From contig NZ_BMOK01000013.1 of the NCBI RefSeq assembly GCF_014647035.1, positions 1 to 64,000 on the forward strand: a stretch of 64,000 nt of DNA, read 5' to 3'. The notes beneath the pieces are model-generated. The model worked only from the letters and a program-made list of their open reading frames with translations, had not been told where the DNA came from and did not search any database. Origin of the DNA: Sporolactobacillus putidus. Lineage in GTDB: Bacteria > Bacillota > Bacilli > Bacillales > Sporolactobacillaceae. Below, in pieces: positions 26,029-34,628 of this stretch. The position numbers and the translations under genes are program-made. The stretch's first letter is position 1, and each line of letters opens with the position of its first letter.

Positions 26029-26233
26029 TTGAAATCAAGAATTCAGGAGTTGCGCAAAAAAATAAAATATCACAGGAAGAGGTTGCTTTTGCAGTCAGCG
26101 TAACGAGGCAGACCATTACCTCATTGGAACGTGAAAAATATACACGGCTTTGGTTCTTGCTTATAAGATTGCGAAATATTTCGGATTGACTATCGAAGAA
26201 ATCTTGGATTTTTCAGGTGTGGAGGAAATATAA
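26029..26233 (+). pseudogene. Small XRE-family regulator, frameshifted twice
   Basis: A 67-codon gene can be read across three frames: KSRIQELRKK from the TTG at 26029 (preceded by GGGAGGAGG), then NKISQEEVAFAVSVTRQTIT and SLEREKYT in the next frame, then ALVLAYKIAKYFGLTIEEIL and DFSGVEEI up to the TAA at 26231. The first break is at an A7 run (26052-26058), where A8 would keep the frame. The second is near TACACGGCT. It matches the small HTH regulators that precede membrane-protein genes in Bacillus. A following ATG (26234) starts MEKYKRR, but that frame closes about 40 codons on, near the repeat flank. Confidence 0.75.
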
Positions 26234-26377
26234 ATGGAAAAATACAAAAGGAGATTGCATAGCCATTCAAGAAAACAGTTGTTTACTCATGCTGGCATAC
26301 CAGCATTCAACCATAGATTTCACGAAAAAAAGTTCTTTACTGCTCTATAATTAGATAAATGGTCTGTTGCGTAGTAG

Positions 26378-26929
26378 ACGGACAATGCGCAACAGTTCGA
26401 TCGAATTTAGAAAGCTGAACCCAATCAGGAGAAAGTCGAGCCAAAACGCGAAAAAGTCGAACCGAACTATTGAAAAGTAGAACCGAATCCGGCAAAAGTC
26501 GAACCAGAAATGAGAAGTTGAACCGAAACGGGAAGAAGTCGAACCGAACTATTGAAAAGTAGAACCGAAAATGAGAAGTTGGACCGAAATGCGAAAAAGT
26601 CGAACCGAACTATTGAAAAGTAGAACCGAATCCGGCAAAAGTTGAACCGAAAATAAGAAGTTGAACCGAAACGGGAAGAAGTCGAACCGAACTATTGAAA
26701 AGTCGAACCGAATCTGGCAAAAGTAGAGCCGAAAGTGAGAAGTTGAACCGAAATGCGAAAAAGTCGAACCGAACTATTGAAAAGTAGAACCGAATCTGGC
26801 AAATGTCGAACCGAAAATAAGAAGTCGAACCGAAATTCAAATTGGACCAAGCTGAGTCAACATGACAAAAAAGTTCAGCCATTATATATTGTCAGATCTT
26901 TCACTCCTATCGATTTTATGAACAGTTCG
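26378..26929. repeat. Short-period tandem array, copy 2 (about twenty units)
   Basis: A long array of about twenty 19-21 bp units on the consensus AAAAGTNGAACCGAA, with variants such as TTGAACCGAAACGGG and TAGAACCGAATCCGG. AACCGAA spacing is mostly 21 bp. Its left flank (from ACGGACAATG) and right flank (GACCAAGCTGAGTCAACATG onwards) almost equal those of the array at 2824-3135. The minus frame 26610-26882 through the array is an artefact of repeats free of stop codons. The remaining sequence to 27168 contains no gene. Confidence 0.9.
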
Positions 26930-27168
26930 ACATTGCCGCGCAACAAGACCGTTTTCAGTAAAGGACTTTTTTGTCCAGTAAACAACTTTATTTGTAAGTA
27001 AAGAACTTTATTTCAATACGACAATAAGTCCATTTTGGTCCTGGTTTGATAGAAACGTAAGATTCATTCCTCTTGTATTTAGGTCGACATACGAAAAGAA
27101 CGCATCTTGAATAATTAGACGGTGCGCTCTGACGTTCTTCCTATAAACGATGCTTATTTCCAGTTAAT

Positions 27169-28593
27169 TCACACCCGGCTCTTTTTCGGCCATTCGCCGA
27201 CAAACTCGGGCTCATCATAGTCAAAGAAGTTTTTCAGATGCTCCTTGCGATCATCGCGAAAGAGCTGGTCCGTTACCGCCGCGACGACTTCTGGTATGCT
27301 GTATTTCATGCCAGACAGCGCCGAGGCGGAGAGGCCGCAGCTGATCATTCCGGAATAGTTAAACGCGAAGAGACCGTGAAGCAGATTCTGCCCTTCTTCG
27401 TCGCGGCTCCGGAAGGCGAAGCCGGAACTGAGATAAGGGTGCGCGTCAAGCATAGGGTTGGCGATTTCCTCCGGCGCTTGATAACGGTCACGCCAGCGGG
27501 CGATGTGGCTTTCGACCAGGCTCAGTTCCGGGCGCAGAGCCGGATCGGTGCGAAGGCCGGTGCTGATGATCAGAAAATCAAAAGTCAATTTGCCTTGAGG
27601 CGTTGTCACTATTGCTCCGTCATCTGCGGCTGCCACATCAAGCCACGGCGCTCCAAGGTGCAGATGAAAACCGGGCCATGAGGCCGCACGGCCGAACGTG
27701 TCATTGGTCGGCGGCTGATTGAACTTGAAGAAATGGGCCATAACCGCGTACTTGTCGGCATCCGAAAGTGTGTGAAAATGGGCGATAATGCCGGAAGATT
27801 CCATCTGGCGGATCGGATTGATGCGCGGCAACTGCTCCCGGCGGACAAAGACATGAACTTCACCTGCACCTTCAGAGAGTGCGAAATTGGCATTATCGAA
27901 GGCTGATGCTCCGCCGCCCAGAACAGCAATTTTCTTACCCTTAAGCGCTTCAAAATTAATGGCCTCGGACGTATGGGCATAGAGCCGGCGCGGCAATTTT
28001 TCCGAAATCATTGATGGCACATACCATTGTCCGCCGCCCTGGATTCCGGTCGCCAGAATGACTTTTCGCGCCAGCAGCCTGTCGGATGTCGCTCCGGCTC
28101 CTTCGATATGCAGCCGGTGAACGCCGTCTTCCGCAGGCTCGATCAGCTTCAGCTTCACACGGTTCATGACAGGCAGACGAAGCACTTCCCGATACCAGCG
28201 CAGATAGCGCATCCAGTCACCCTTCGGAATCTTGTCGAGCGCTTCCCAGCTTTCCGGTCCGAACTGAGCTTCCCACCATGCACGGCAGGTCAAAGAGGGA
28301 ATCCCGAGATCGATCGGGGTCAGCTGTTTGGGCGTTCGCAGCGTCATCATACGGGCGTAGGTAACCCATGGCCCTTCCAGACCTTCAGAATTTTCGTCGA
28401 TGACGAGGATGTTGGACACCCGTTCACACAGGAGACCGAAGGCGATACCTAAGCCGCATTGACCGCCGCCGACGATCACGGCGTCGTAGACATGACCCTC
28501 GGGATGATGGATCGGAAGCACCCAGTCGGGACCGCCGAATGCGAGACAAGAAAGATCTTTTTTCACACGTTCGTTCAAAGCCTCCAGACTCAT
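27169..28593 (-). CDS. FAD/NAD(P)-binding monooxygenase-like oxidoreductase
   Basis: A 474-residue flavoprotein resembling the flavin-containing monooxygenase and CzcO-like group. The FAD fingerprint is AVIVGGGQCGLGIAFGL (about residues 36-52). The NAD(P)H fingerprint is KIAVLGGGASAFDNANFALS (about 217-236). VILATGI and LIISTGLRTDPALRP mark the second half of each Rossmann fold. The substrate is unknown. It is richer in G and C than its neighbours, a possible sign of transfer. The ATG at 28593 is preferred because AAAGGA lies nine bases upstream; an ATG two codons earlier is too close. No partner genes are adjacent. Confidence 0.85.
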   Translation of the reverse strand: MSLEALNERVKKDLSCLAFGGPDWVLPIHHPEGHVYDAVIVGGGQCGLGIAFGLLCERVSNILVIDENSEGLEGPWVTYARMMTLRTPKQLTPIDLGIPSLTCRAWWEAQFGPESWEALDKIPKGDWMRYLRWYREVLRLPVMNRVKLKLIEPAEDGVHRLHIEGAGATSDRLLARKVILATGIQGGGQWYVPSMISEKLPRRLYAHTSEAINFEALKGKKIAVLGGGASAFDNANFALSEGAGEVHVFVRREQLPRINPIRQMESSGIIAHFHTLSDADKYAVMAHFFKFNQPPTNDTFGRAASWPGFHLHLGAPWLDVAAADDGAIVTTPQGKLTFDFLIISTGLRTDPALRPELSLVESHIARWRDRYQAPEEIANPMLDAHPYLSSGFAFRSRDEEGQNLLHGLFAFNYSGMISCGLSASALSGMKYSIPEVVAAVTDQLFRDDRKEHLKNFFDYDEPEFVGEWPKKSRV

Positions 28594-28748
28594 GATCATT
28601 CATCCTTTCATCAATTTGACGTAAACATTTCTAACATTGTTTGTCCCATATACTATCTTTTTTTCTCGGCCATTTCAATCGTAATTCATCTAAATTTTAT
28701 TTTTCTGATTATTTATAGTCACTAATGCTCGTTTTGCCAGACTATCTC

Positions 28749-29624
28749 TTATTTTCTGTATAGAAAAATGAAAATACCGGCGAGGATCACAACAATACCG
28801 ATACCCTGCTGCAGCGTCATGCCCTGCCCCAAAATAAAATAGGCAAGGATGCAGGTACCGATCGGCTCGCCTAAAATACTCATCGATATGGTTGAAGCCT
28901 TCATCCATTTCAGCAGCCAGTTGAAAACGGTCTGACCCAGAATCGTGGAGATCAGAGCGAGACCGGCAAACCACAGCCAATTCAAAGCCGAGTAGCGTGT
29001 CAGGGAAAATCCTTGAAACAGAGAGTAGCTTAATAGAAAGATAGCACTGCTCCCGTATCCGAGAATGGCATAGGGGAAGAGCGACAGTTTTTGCCTGAGA
29101 TGCTGCCCGATGAAGAAATAAGCGGTGATGACGCCGGCTGCAAATAAAGCCAGTGCGTCACCCAGAAGAGCAGTTCCGCTGACCCGGAAGTCCTGCCAGC
29201 CGATAATCGCGCTTCCGGCAATAGCCAGAAAACCTCCAAACAGCGCGCGCCGTGTCAACTTTTCTCCAAAGAGCAGGTAGCCGAATGCGAAGGCAAACAG
29301 CGGCTGAAGCGTCACGAGCACGGTTGAACTGGCGACCGAAGTGAAGCGCAGCGACTCGAACCATAATGTGTAATGGGCGGCAAGAAAAATGCCGGATAAG
29401 ACACCTAACAACCATTGCTTTTTTGACAAGTGGGCTAATTCCCGCAGCTCGGCTTTCCTGAACAGCAGAAAAGGCAGGAGCGCGAGCGCGGAAAAGAGCA
29501 TTCTGTAACCTGCAATGATTGTCGACGGGGCGTCGGATAGTTTGACAAAAATGGCCGATGTGGATAGCGCGAAAACACCGAAGAACAACAGTATATAAGA
29601 TAATGGCGGACTGATGGTTTTCAA
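28749..29624 (-). CDS. EamA/DMT-family transporter
   Basis: A 291-residue ten-helix drug/metabolite transporter with two EamA halves. The first begins YILLFFGVFALSTSAIFVKL and contains AAHYTLWFESLRFTSVASST. The second contains LALFAAGVITAYFFIGQHLR and ends SILGEPIGTCILAYFILGQG. The TTG at 29624 is chosen because GAGGAG lies seven bases upstream; the longer frame to 29675 has no ribosome site. It is divergent from an XRE-cupin regulator gene, which is the likely regulator. The substrate is probably an amino acid or related metabolite; this is inference. Confidence 0.88.
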   Translation of the reverse strand: MKTISPPLSYILLFFGVFALSTSAIFVKLSDAPSTIIAGYRMLFSALALLPFLLFRKAELRELAHLSKKQWLLGVLSGIFLAAHYTLWFESLRFTSVASSTVLVTLQPLFAFAFGYLLFGEKLTRRALFGGFLAIAGSAIIGWQDFRVSGTALLGDALALFAAGVITAYFFIGQHLRQKLSLFPYAILGYGSSAIFLLSYSLFQGFSLTRYSALNWLWFAGLALISTILGQTVFNWLLKWMKASTISMSILGEPIGTCILAYFILGQGMTLQQGIGIVVILAGIFIFLYRK

Positions 29625-29801
29625 AGAATCACTCCTCGGACGAAAAAGAAAAAGTACACAATAAAATATAGTCATGCATTATAATAAACAATGATCATCT
29701 TACGTCTTTACATTGCCGAGGACAAGGCTTTGACCACCGAGTTTACGATGTTGTGGTTATCGCAGCAAAAAACACAATTTATAGGATTCCGGGTGAATAA
29801 A

Positions 29802-30362
29802 ATGTTACGGAACAAGCTTGGGGAAACCTTGCTGAATTACAGAAAGAAAACGGGGATGACTATTCGGCAGTTTGCGGAGCACTCCGGGATAAGTACGTCC
29901 TTGATCAGCCAACTGGAACGGGGGAATGCGAACCCTTCACTCAGCGTTCTGGAACTGATTGCAAAAGCGCTGAATGTCCTGCTGTTCACACTATTCATCA
30001 ATGACATTGATCCCAATACGCTTATTTCACGAAAAAAGGACCGAAAAAAAGTTTGTCGCGAGAATCGTGAGCACATCGTCTATGATGTGCTCACCCCCGA
30101 CTTTATGAAGGCCAATATAGAGATGCTGATGATGGATCTACGGCCCCACGCGCAAACAACAAAAGGATACTTTGTCCATCAGGAGAAAGAAGAACTCGCG
30201 GTTGTCATGAGCGGAGAAACTTGTGTCGTTTTGGACGGCCATGAACATGTTCTGGACGAAGGCGATGTCGTACGCATTCCTCCGCGTGTCAAACACAAAT
30301 TTTTAAACAAATCCGATCACACCATTCATATTCTGTTTGTCTTAACGCCATCGCTGATTTGA
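29802..30362 (+). CDS. XRE-cupin transcriptional regulator
   Basis: A regulator of about 186 aa. The N-terminal helix-turn-helix (TIRQFAEHSGISTSLISQLE and RGNANPSLSVLELIAKAL) is followed by a cupin sensor domain (EKEELAVVMSGETCVVLDGH, then DEGDVVRIPPRVKHKFLN). Such proteins sense small ligands through the cupin. The ATG at 29802 follows GGGTGA, and a GTG three codons earlier is an alternative. It is divergent from the EamA transporter gene with about 180 bp between them, the usual layout of a regulator and its transporter target. Confidence 0.88.
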   Translation: MLRNKLGETLLNYRKKTGMTIRQFAEHSGISTSLISQLERGNANPSLSVLELIAKALNVLLFTLFINDIDPNTLISRKKDRKKVCRENREHIVYDVLTPDFMKANIEMLMMDLRPHAQTTKGYFVHQEKEELAVVMSGETCVVLDGHEHVLDEGDVVRIPPRVKHKFLNKSDHTIHILFVLTPSLI

Positions 30363-30439
30363 CTCGCAGAAAGATTCCTGATTGGTCTGCGACTCATGAT
30401 GTTCGGCTCCGTTTTCAGCGGTTGTTTCTTTGTTGAAGT

Positions 30440-30776
30440 CTAATTTATCAAAGCAATAACAGCCAGGATCAGACCCGCCACATCAACAGCCAGTCCAAAA
30501 GGGCTGTTTTGAAAATTTCTTGCACCCATCATTCCACCGAGCGCTCGTCTTCCGCCTTGGAAGTTGCCGCCGCCAAACTGTGAAGAATCGGCCCCCGGGG
30601 CATAGCCCCCGGAATTATTTGGAAAGGCATTCGGCATATTTAATGAAAAAGTTCCTGGCTGGAAAGGCCTCTGGCTTCTCTGATAGTACGTATAGAGACC
30701 GTATCCCGATTCAATCAATAATACGACGGACACAAGGATGGCTTATCCAAAAATTAAATTGTTTCATCCGTTCCAT
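30440..30776 (-). pseudogene. Small glycine-rich two-span membrane protein, frameshifted
   Basis: The ATG at 30776 has an excellent AGGAAGGAG site and starts MERMKQFNFWI, but its frame closes after 22 codons. Removing one A from ATAAGCC (near 30743-30746) would join it to AILVSVVLLIESGYGLYTYY, then a Gly/Asn/Phe-rich middle (GGGNFQGGRRALGGMMGARN) and a C-terminal hydrophobic helix ending LILAVIALIN. The predicted intact protein is about 111 aa. Alternatively translation starts at a GTG at 30733, giving 97 aa. No family is recognised. Confidence 0.55.
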
Positions 30777-30932
30777 GATAAGCGTCTCCTTCCTCATTGA
30801 TTTTGAACCTACTCACGCAAGTGTAAATCGCAATTCTTAAAGCATGATTAAAATTAATGGACAAGAACCGGAGACGGAGAAAAAAGTATTGTTGGGTCAA
30901 GATAAAGAGACAATTGATCGTTTTAAGCTTCA

Positions 30933-31058
30933 GGGCGATTGTCCTTGATAAGGGGGCGAGCATTCAACGCTTTAGGGCGATTACCGCCAAAAACGGGGCG
31001 AAAGTTTTACGTTTTGGGGCGATTGTCTCCAGATTGAGGGCGATGACTTTCAACGAAT
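30933..31058. repeat. Six-unit exact 21-bp tandem array (GGGCGA core)
   Basis: GGGCGA begins at 30933, 30954, 30975, 30996, 31017 and 31038, six starts with exactly 21 bp between them. The other positions of each unit vary greatly (GTCCTTGATAAG, GCATTCAACGCTTTA and so on). The spacing is therefore far better conserved than the sequence. The array sits between a minus-strand gene and the plus-strand XRE regulator. The rest of 30777-31249 holds no gene. Confidence 0.9.
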
Positions 31059-31249
31059 CGTTCTCCCTGGGGCAAGTAAGGGATGACACATGTAAGAGAG
31101 TTAACCATTAGTTAACAATATGGAGCTGTTGTTAATAGATGCTCGCTTTAGAAGATGATAGCGACTGAATATAATGAACATAGGGGCATTCAGTGATCCC
31201 ATTCGATTTTTTCTAAGACTTAGAATCTGACAGGTGAGAAGGTGAAGAG

Positions 31250-32365
31250 ATGAAAATGATTCGTATGAATCAAGTCATCGCCGAAAAACGGAGAAAAAAA
31301 GGGGTAACTCAGGAAGAAATGGCCGCCTATCTGGGTGTGTCCAAAGCTGCCGTGTCCAAGTGGGAGTCTGGCCAGAATTATCCGGATGTTGCGCTTCTGC
31401 CGGTCATTGCCGCCTATTTCAGCATCAGCGTGGATGAACTGCTCGGATATGAGGAGCAGATGGCGCAGGAGGAGATCAAGAAGCTGTACCACAAACTGAG
31501 CCAGGCTTTTGCAGAGCAGCCCTTTGCTCGTGTTCATGAGGAGTGCCGCTCTTATATAAAAAAGTATTTTTCTTGCTGGAGACTGCTTTTTGCTATGGGG
31601 ACGCTGCTGGTCAATCATGCACCGCTTGCCGGTCCGGAGCGTTCAGACGAAATTTATCAGGAAGCAGCCGGACTGTTTCAGCGGGTTGAGGCGGAAAGTG
31701 GTCAGTCCATTCTTGCGAGGCAGGCGCTTTCAATGCGGGCATTCTGTTATCTGGCATTGCGGCAGCCAGCAGAGACGATCAGCCTTCTTGCGGAAATCGA
31801 GGAACTGCCGATTTCCACCGATATTTTGCTTGCCAAGGCACACGCGATGAGAGGCGAGAGCCAAAAAGCGATCGGTTTGCTTCAGCGCTCTGTTTACCTG
31901 AACATATGCGGTATTGTCGGCGCCGGTCCCGATCTGCTCACGCTTTATGCGGACACGCCAGAGAAACTGGAAACGTGGCTTGATAAGACCCTGGAGTTCG
32001 GACGCGTGTTTAATCTCGCTGATTTGAATCCTTCACTCTACTTTCCCGTTTACCTGATTGCCGCGCAGTTGTTCATCAGTCATGGAAAAAAAGAACGGAC
32101 GCTTGATATGCTTGAGGCGTACACGGATGCTGCTTTGCGAAAAGACTTGTTTCCGTTAACATTGAAAACCGATGGCGTTTTTGACGCGCTGGGGGAACTA
32201 TTTGCCGATTTGCCCCTTGGCGCAGGAGCTCCGCGCAGCGACCGGCTCGTCCGCAAAGATTTAATCGCGGTCGTGAAGAATAATCCTGTATTTGCAGATC
32301 TGGCTTCCGAACCGCGTTACGGCCGTATTCTTGCAAGGCTTGCTTCGCTGGAAGCGGAAAAATAG
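31250..32365 (+). CDS. XRE-family regulator with a large helical sensor domain
   Basis: A 371-residue regulator. The N-terminal helix-turn-helix reads VTQEEMAAYLGVSKAAVSKW and ESGQNYPDVALLPVIAAYF (residues 19-57). The remaining 300 residues are almost wholly helical and look like TPR-type repeats (LARQALSMRAFCYLALRQPA, LLAKAHAMRGESQKAIGLLQ). The resemblance is to helical-repeat regulators of efflux genes. It is followed after 45 bp by a PLDc_N/ABC cassette and probably regulates it. GAAGGTG precedes the ATG. Confidence 0.87.
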   Translation: MKMIRMNQVIAEKRRKKGVTQEEMAAYLGVSKAAVSKWESGQNYPDVALLPVIAAYFSISVDELLGYEEQMAQEEIKKLYHKLSQAFAEQPFARVHEECRSYIKKYFSCWRLLFAMGTLLVNHAPLAGPERSDEIYQEAAGLFQRVEAESGQSILARQALSMRAFCYLALRQPAETISLLAEIEELPISTDILLAKAHAMRGESQKAIGLLQRSVYLNICGIVGAGPDLLTLYADTPEKLETWLDKTLEFGRVFNLADLNPSLYFPVYLIAAQLFISHGKKERTLDMLEAYTDAALRKDLFPLTLKTDGVFDALGELFADLPLGAGAPRSDRLVRKDLIAVVKNNPVFADLASEPRYGRILARLASLEAEK

Positions 32366-32410
32366 TATAAAAAGCACTGCCACTTTTATAGACTGAAGGG
32401 ATGGGTACCT

Positions 32411-32608
32411 ATGCACGCTCTGCAATACTGGCCGTTTCTTATTCCTGTAGCGGCTCTGGAACTTGGATTAATGTTGATTGCTCTGATTCACATGATTCGC
32501 CGGGGAAGGACCCGTACGCTTAATACGGGCATATGGGCGGTTATTATTATTCTGTTTAGCCTGATTGGTCCGGTTCTTTACTTTATCATCGGACGGGAGG
32601 AGGACTGA
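32411..32608 (+). CDS. YxlE-like PLDc_N domain membrane protein
   Basis: A 65-residue protein with two membrane helices and the phospholipase D nuclease N-terminal (PLDc_N) pattern, ending LIGPVLYFIIGREED. In Bacillus subtilis the homologous YxlE is encoded with the ABC proteins YxlF and YxlG in the sigY operon. Here it stands in the same order before an ATP-binding and a permease gene. Its stop lies one base before the ABC start, so translation is coupled. It probably belongs to or modulates the exporter. Confidence 0.82.
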   Translation: MHALQYWPFLIPVAALELGLMLIALIHMIRRGRTRTLNTGIWAVIIILFSLIGPVLYFIIGREED

Positions 32609-32609
32609 T

Positions 32610-33536
32610 ATGCCGGTACTGGGGATCAGAAATCTGACAAAGCGTTATGGCTCAACCAATGTCGTCAATGGTCTGAACTTATCAGTTGAGAAAGGAAGCA
32701 TCTTCGGATTTCTTGGACTTAATGGAGCAGGCAAGACGACAACGATTCGCATGATCATGGGCCTCACCAGACCAAACGGAGGAGAAATCACGGTCTGCGG
32801 CGAGCGTGTACGTTTCGGCTCGGCAGCGGCAAACAAACATATCGGTTATTTGCCCGATGTTCCTGAATTTTATGGATTTATGACACCTCGAGAGTATCTT
32901 TTACTTTGCGGCAATCTTAGCGGCATGGATATGAAAAAAAATAAAAAAAGGATCGACGAACTGCTGGAACTGGTCGGACTTGCCAGTGTGAAACGGAAAA
33001 TCGGGGGCTTTTCACGCGGTATGAAACAGCGGCTCGGAATTGCTCAATCCCTGATCCATGAACCGGAGCTGCTCATCTTGGACGAGCCGACGTCGGCGCT
33101 GGATCCGGTCGGAAGGAAAGATATCCTGGACATTATCGCCTCGCTGAAAGGACGGGTGACCGTTGTTTTTTCGACACATATTCTCGCCGACGTACAGCGA
33201 GTCTGTGATACTATTGGCATCCTGCATCACGGTCATTTAGAGCTGGAAGGTGATTTGCCGGACATTGAGAAAAAATTTGCCGGTCAGAGTTTTCGCCTGA
33301 AGGTGCCCACGGCTGACAAAATGAACGAGCTGAAAGACCGGCTTTCCTTATTTCCATTTGTTAGGGAAGTCAGACAGGAAGGAACGTCGCAGCTGCTTCT
33401 CATCTCCACCGATTCCGGAAAACTATGCGAAGTGATCTGTCCGCTCTTAGCGGAATTGAATATACCACTCTCTCATTTTGAACAAATGGAATCAAGTCTG
33501 GAAGATGTGTTTATCGAGGTGATTCACGGTGCATAG
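32610..33536 (+). CDS. ABC transporter ATP-binding protein (YxlF-like)
   Basis: A 308-residue ATPase. Walker A is GLNGAGKTTT (about residues 39-48), the signature FSRGMKQRLGIAQSL, Walker B LLILDEPTSALDP and the switch histidine FSTHIL. The C-terminal extension of about 90 residues is typical of DrrA/YxlF-type exporters. The ATG at 32610 is set by GGAGGA within the end of the preceding gene; the longer frame overlaps that gene. Its end overlaps the permease start by eight bases. Confidence 0.92.
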   Translation: MPVLGIRNLTKRYGSTNVVNGLNLSVEKGSIFGFLGLNGAGKTTTIRMIMGLTRPNGGEITVCGERVRFGSAAANKHIGYLPDVPEFYGFMTPREYLLLCGNLSGMDMKKNKKRIDELLELVGLASVKRKIGGFSRGMKQRLGIAQSLIHEPELLILDEPTSALDPVGRKDILDIIASLKGRVTVVFSTHILADVQRVCDTIGILHHGHLELEGDLPDIEKKFAGQSFRLKVPTADKMNELKDRLSLFPFVREVRQEGTSQLLLISTDSGKLCEVICPLLAELNIPLSHFEQMESSLEDVFIEVIHGA

Positions 33537-34290
33537 CTTATTGACTTTCACTGCTAAAGAATTAAAAGAACAGTTTAAGACATTCAAGGGCGTTATCGTC
33601 TTTCTTGTACTGATTATTTTCGGGATGACCAGTCCGCTGTTTGCCAAGCTGATGCCGGATTTACTCCGTATGGCAGGAACGGGCACGATTATCCAGGTGC
33701 CGACACCGACTTATTTGGATGCCTACGCGCAATTTTTTAAAAATATCGGCCAGTTGGGCATCATTGTTCTCATTCTTGTTTTTTCCAGCGGTATCGTGAC
33801 AGAAACGTTGAAGGGGACTGCGCAGATCATGCTGACGAAGCAGCTCTCGCGAAGTCAGTTTATCCTTTCAAAATTTTTTGCTGATGTGCTTGTCTGGACA
33901 TTGTCCTATACCGTTTCTGCAGCGCTTTGTGTCATTTACACCGTCTATCTTTTCCCGGGAGACAGGCCGGGTCATCTTTTTCTTGCACTCTTTTGTATGT
34001 GGCTGTACGGATGTCTGACGATCGCTGCCGTCATTCTGTCCGGAACGCTTTTTAAAAACTATGCACTCGCCGCCGTCGGGGGTTTCGTCATCTGGGGACT
34101 CATTAACCTGAGCTCACTTCTTCCGAAAATAAAAGATGGAGCACCATCTGTAATCGGCAGTGCCAACATGGATCTGATTAGCCGCCATCTGTCGTCTTCA
34201 GCAATGCGAATGCCGGTACTGACGGCGTGCCTCCTTATCTTCCTCCTGCTGACTTGCGCCTGCCTTTATTTCCGCAGGCGTGAACTCTAA
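33529..34290 (+). CDS. ABC-2 type permease (YxlG-like)
   Basis: A 253-residue membrane protein with about six helices, starting at a GTG that overlaps the ATPase gene by eight bases. TETLKGTAQIMLTKQLSRSQ is the cytoplasmic coupling loop seen in ABC-2 permeases; it is followed by FILSKFFADVLVWTLSYTVS. It should form the exporter channel with the preceding ATPase. The substrate is unknown. The order XRE, PLDc_N, ATPase, permease forms one transcription unit of four genes. Confidence 0.9.
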   Translation: MHSLLTFTAKELKEQFKTFKGVIVFLVLIIFGMTSPLFAKLMPDLLRMAGTGTIIQVPTPTYLDAYAQFFKNIGQLGIIVLILVFSSGIVTETLKGTAQIMLTKQLSRSQFILSKFFADVLVWTLSYTVSAALCVIYTVYLFPGDRPGHLFLALFCMWLYGCLTIAAVILSGTLFKNYALAAVGGFVIWGLINLSSLLPKIKDGAPSVIGSANMDLISRHLSSSAMRMPVLTACLLIFLLLTCACLYFRRREL

Positions 34291-34385
34291 AAAAAGTAAG
34301 TGTTTTCTCCCTGAATCGTCTGGAAAGGGATGATCCCGGTCCAGTGTGGTGGCGGTATGCGTATGCTGCTTCTATGGCAGATAAA

Positions 34386-34591
34386 CTTTACCAGTGAACA
34401 GCTTGAACGATGAAAAATCCGGTAACGACCGATAAACTGCTCACGACGACCGATAAACTGTTCGTGACGACCGATAAAACGCTTGTGACGACCGATAAAT
34501 TGTGCGTAACGACCGATAATACGCTTGTAACGACCGATAACTTTACCAGTGAACAGCTGAAACGATGAAAAATCCGGTAACGATCGATAAA
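34386..34591. repeat. Six-unit exact 21-bp array framed by a direct repeat
   Basis: ACGACCGAT begins at 34425, 34446, 34467, 34488, 34509 and 34530, always 21 bp apart. The array lies between two copies of a segment of about 50 bp (from CTTTACCAGTGAACAGCT to ATCCGGTAACGA) starting at 34386 and 34541. The core is the complement of the one at 20756-20880. The minus frame through it (34388-34696) encodes a seven-residue repeat, SVVTSVL-like, and is not called as a gene. Nothing else is seen in 34291-34628. Confidence 0.92.
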
Positions 34592-34628
34592 AATCTTGAA
34601 ACTACCAATACTGAAACGGAGCGGAACA

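Noticed and set aside
26610-26882. A 90-codon minus-strand frame through the GAACCGAA array
   Set aside because: A repeat artefact: 21-bp units keep any stop-free frame open.
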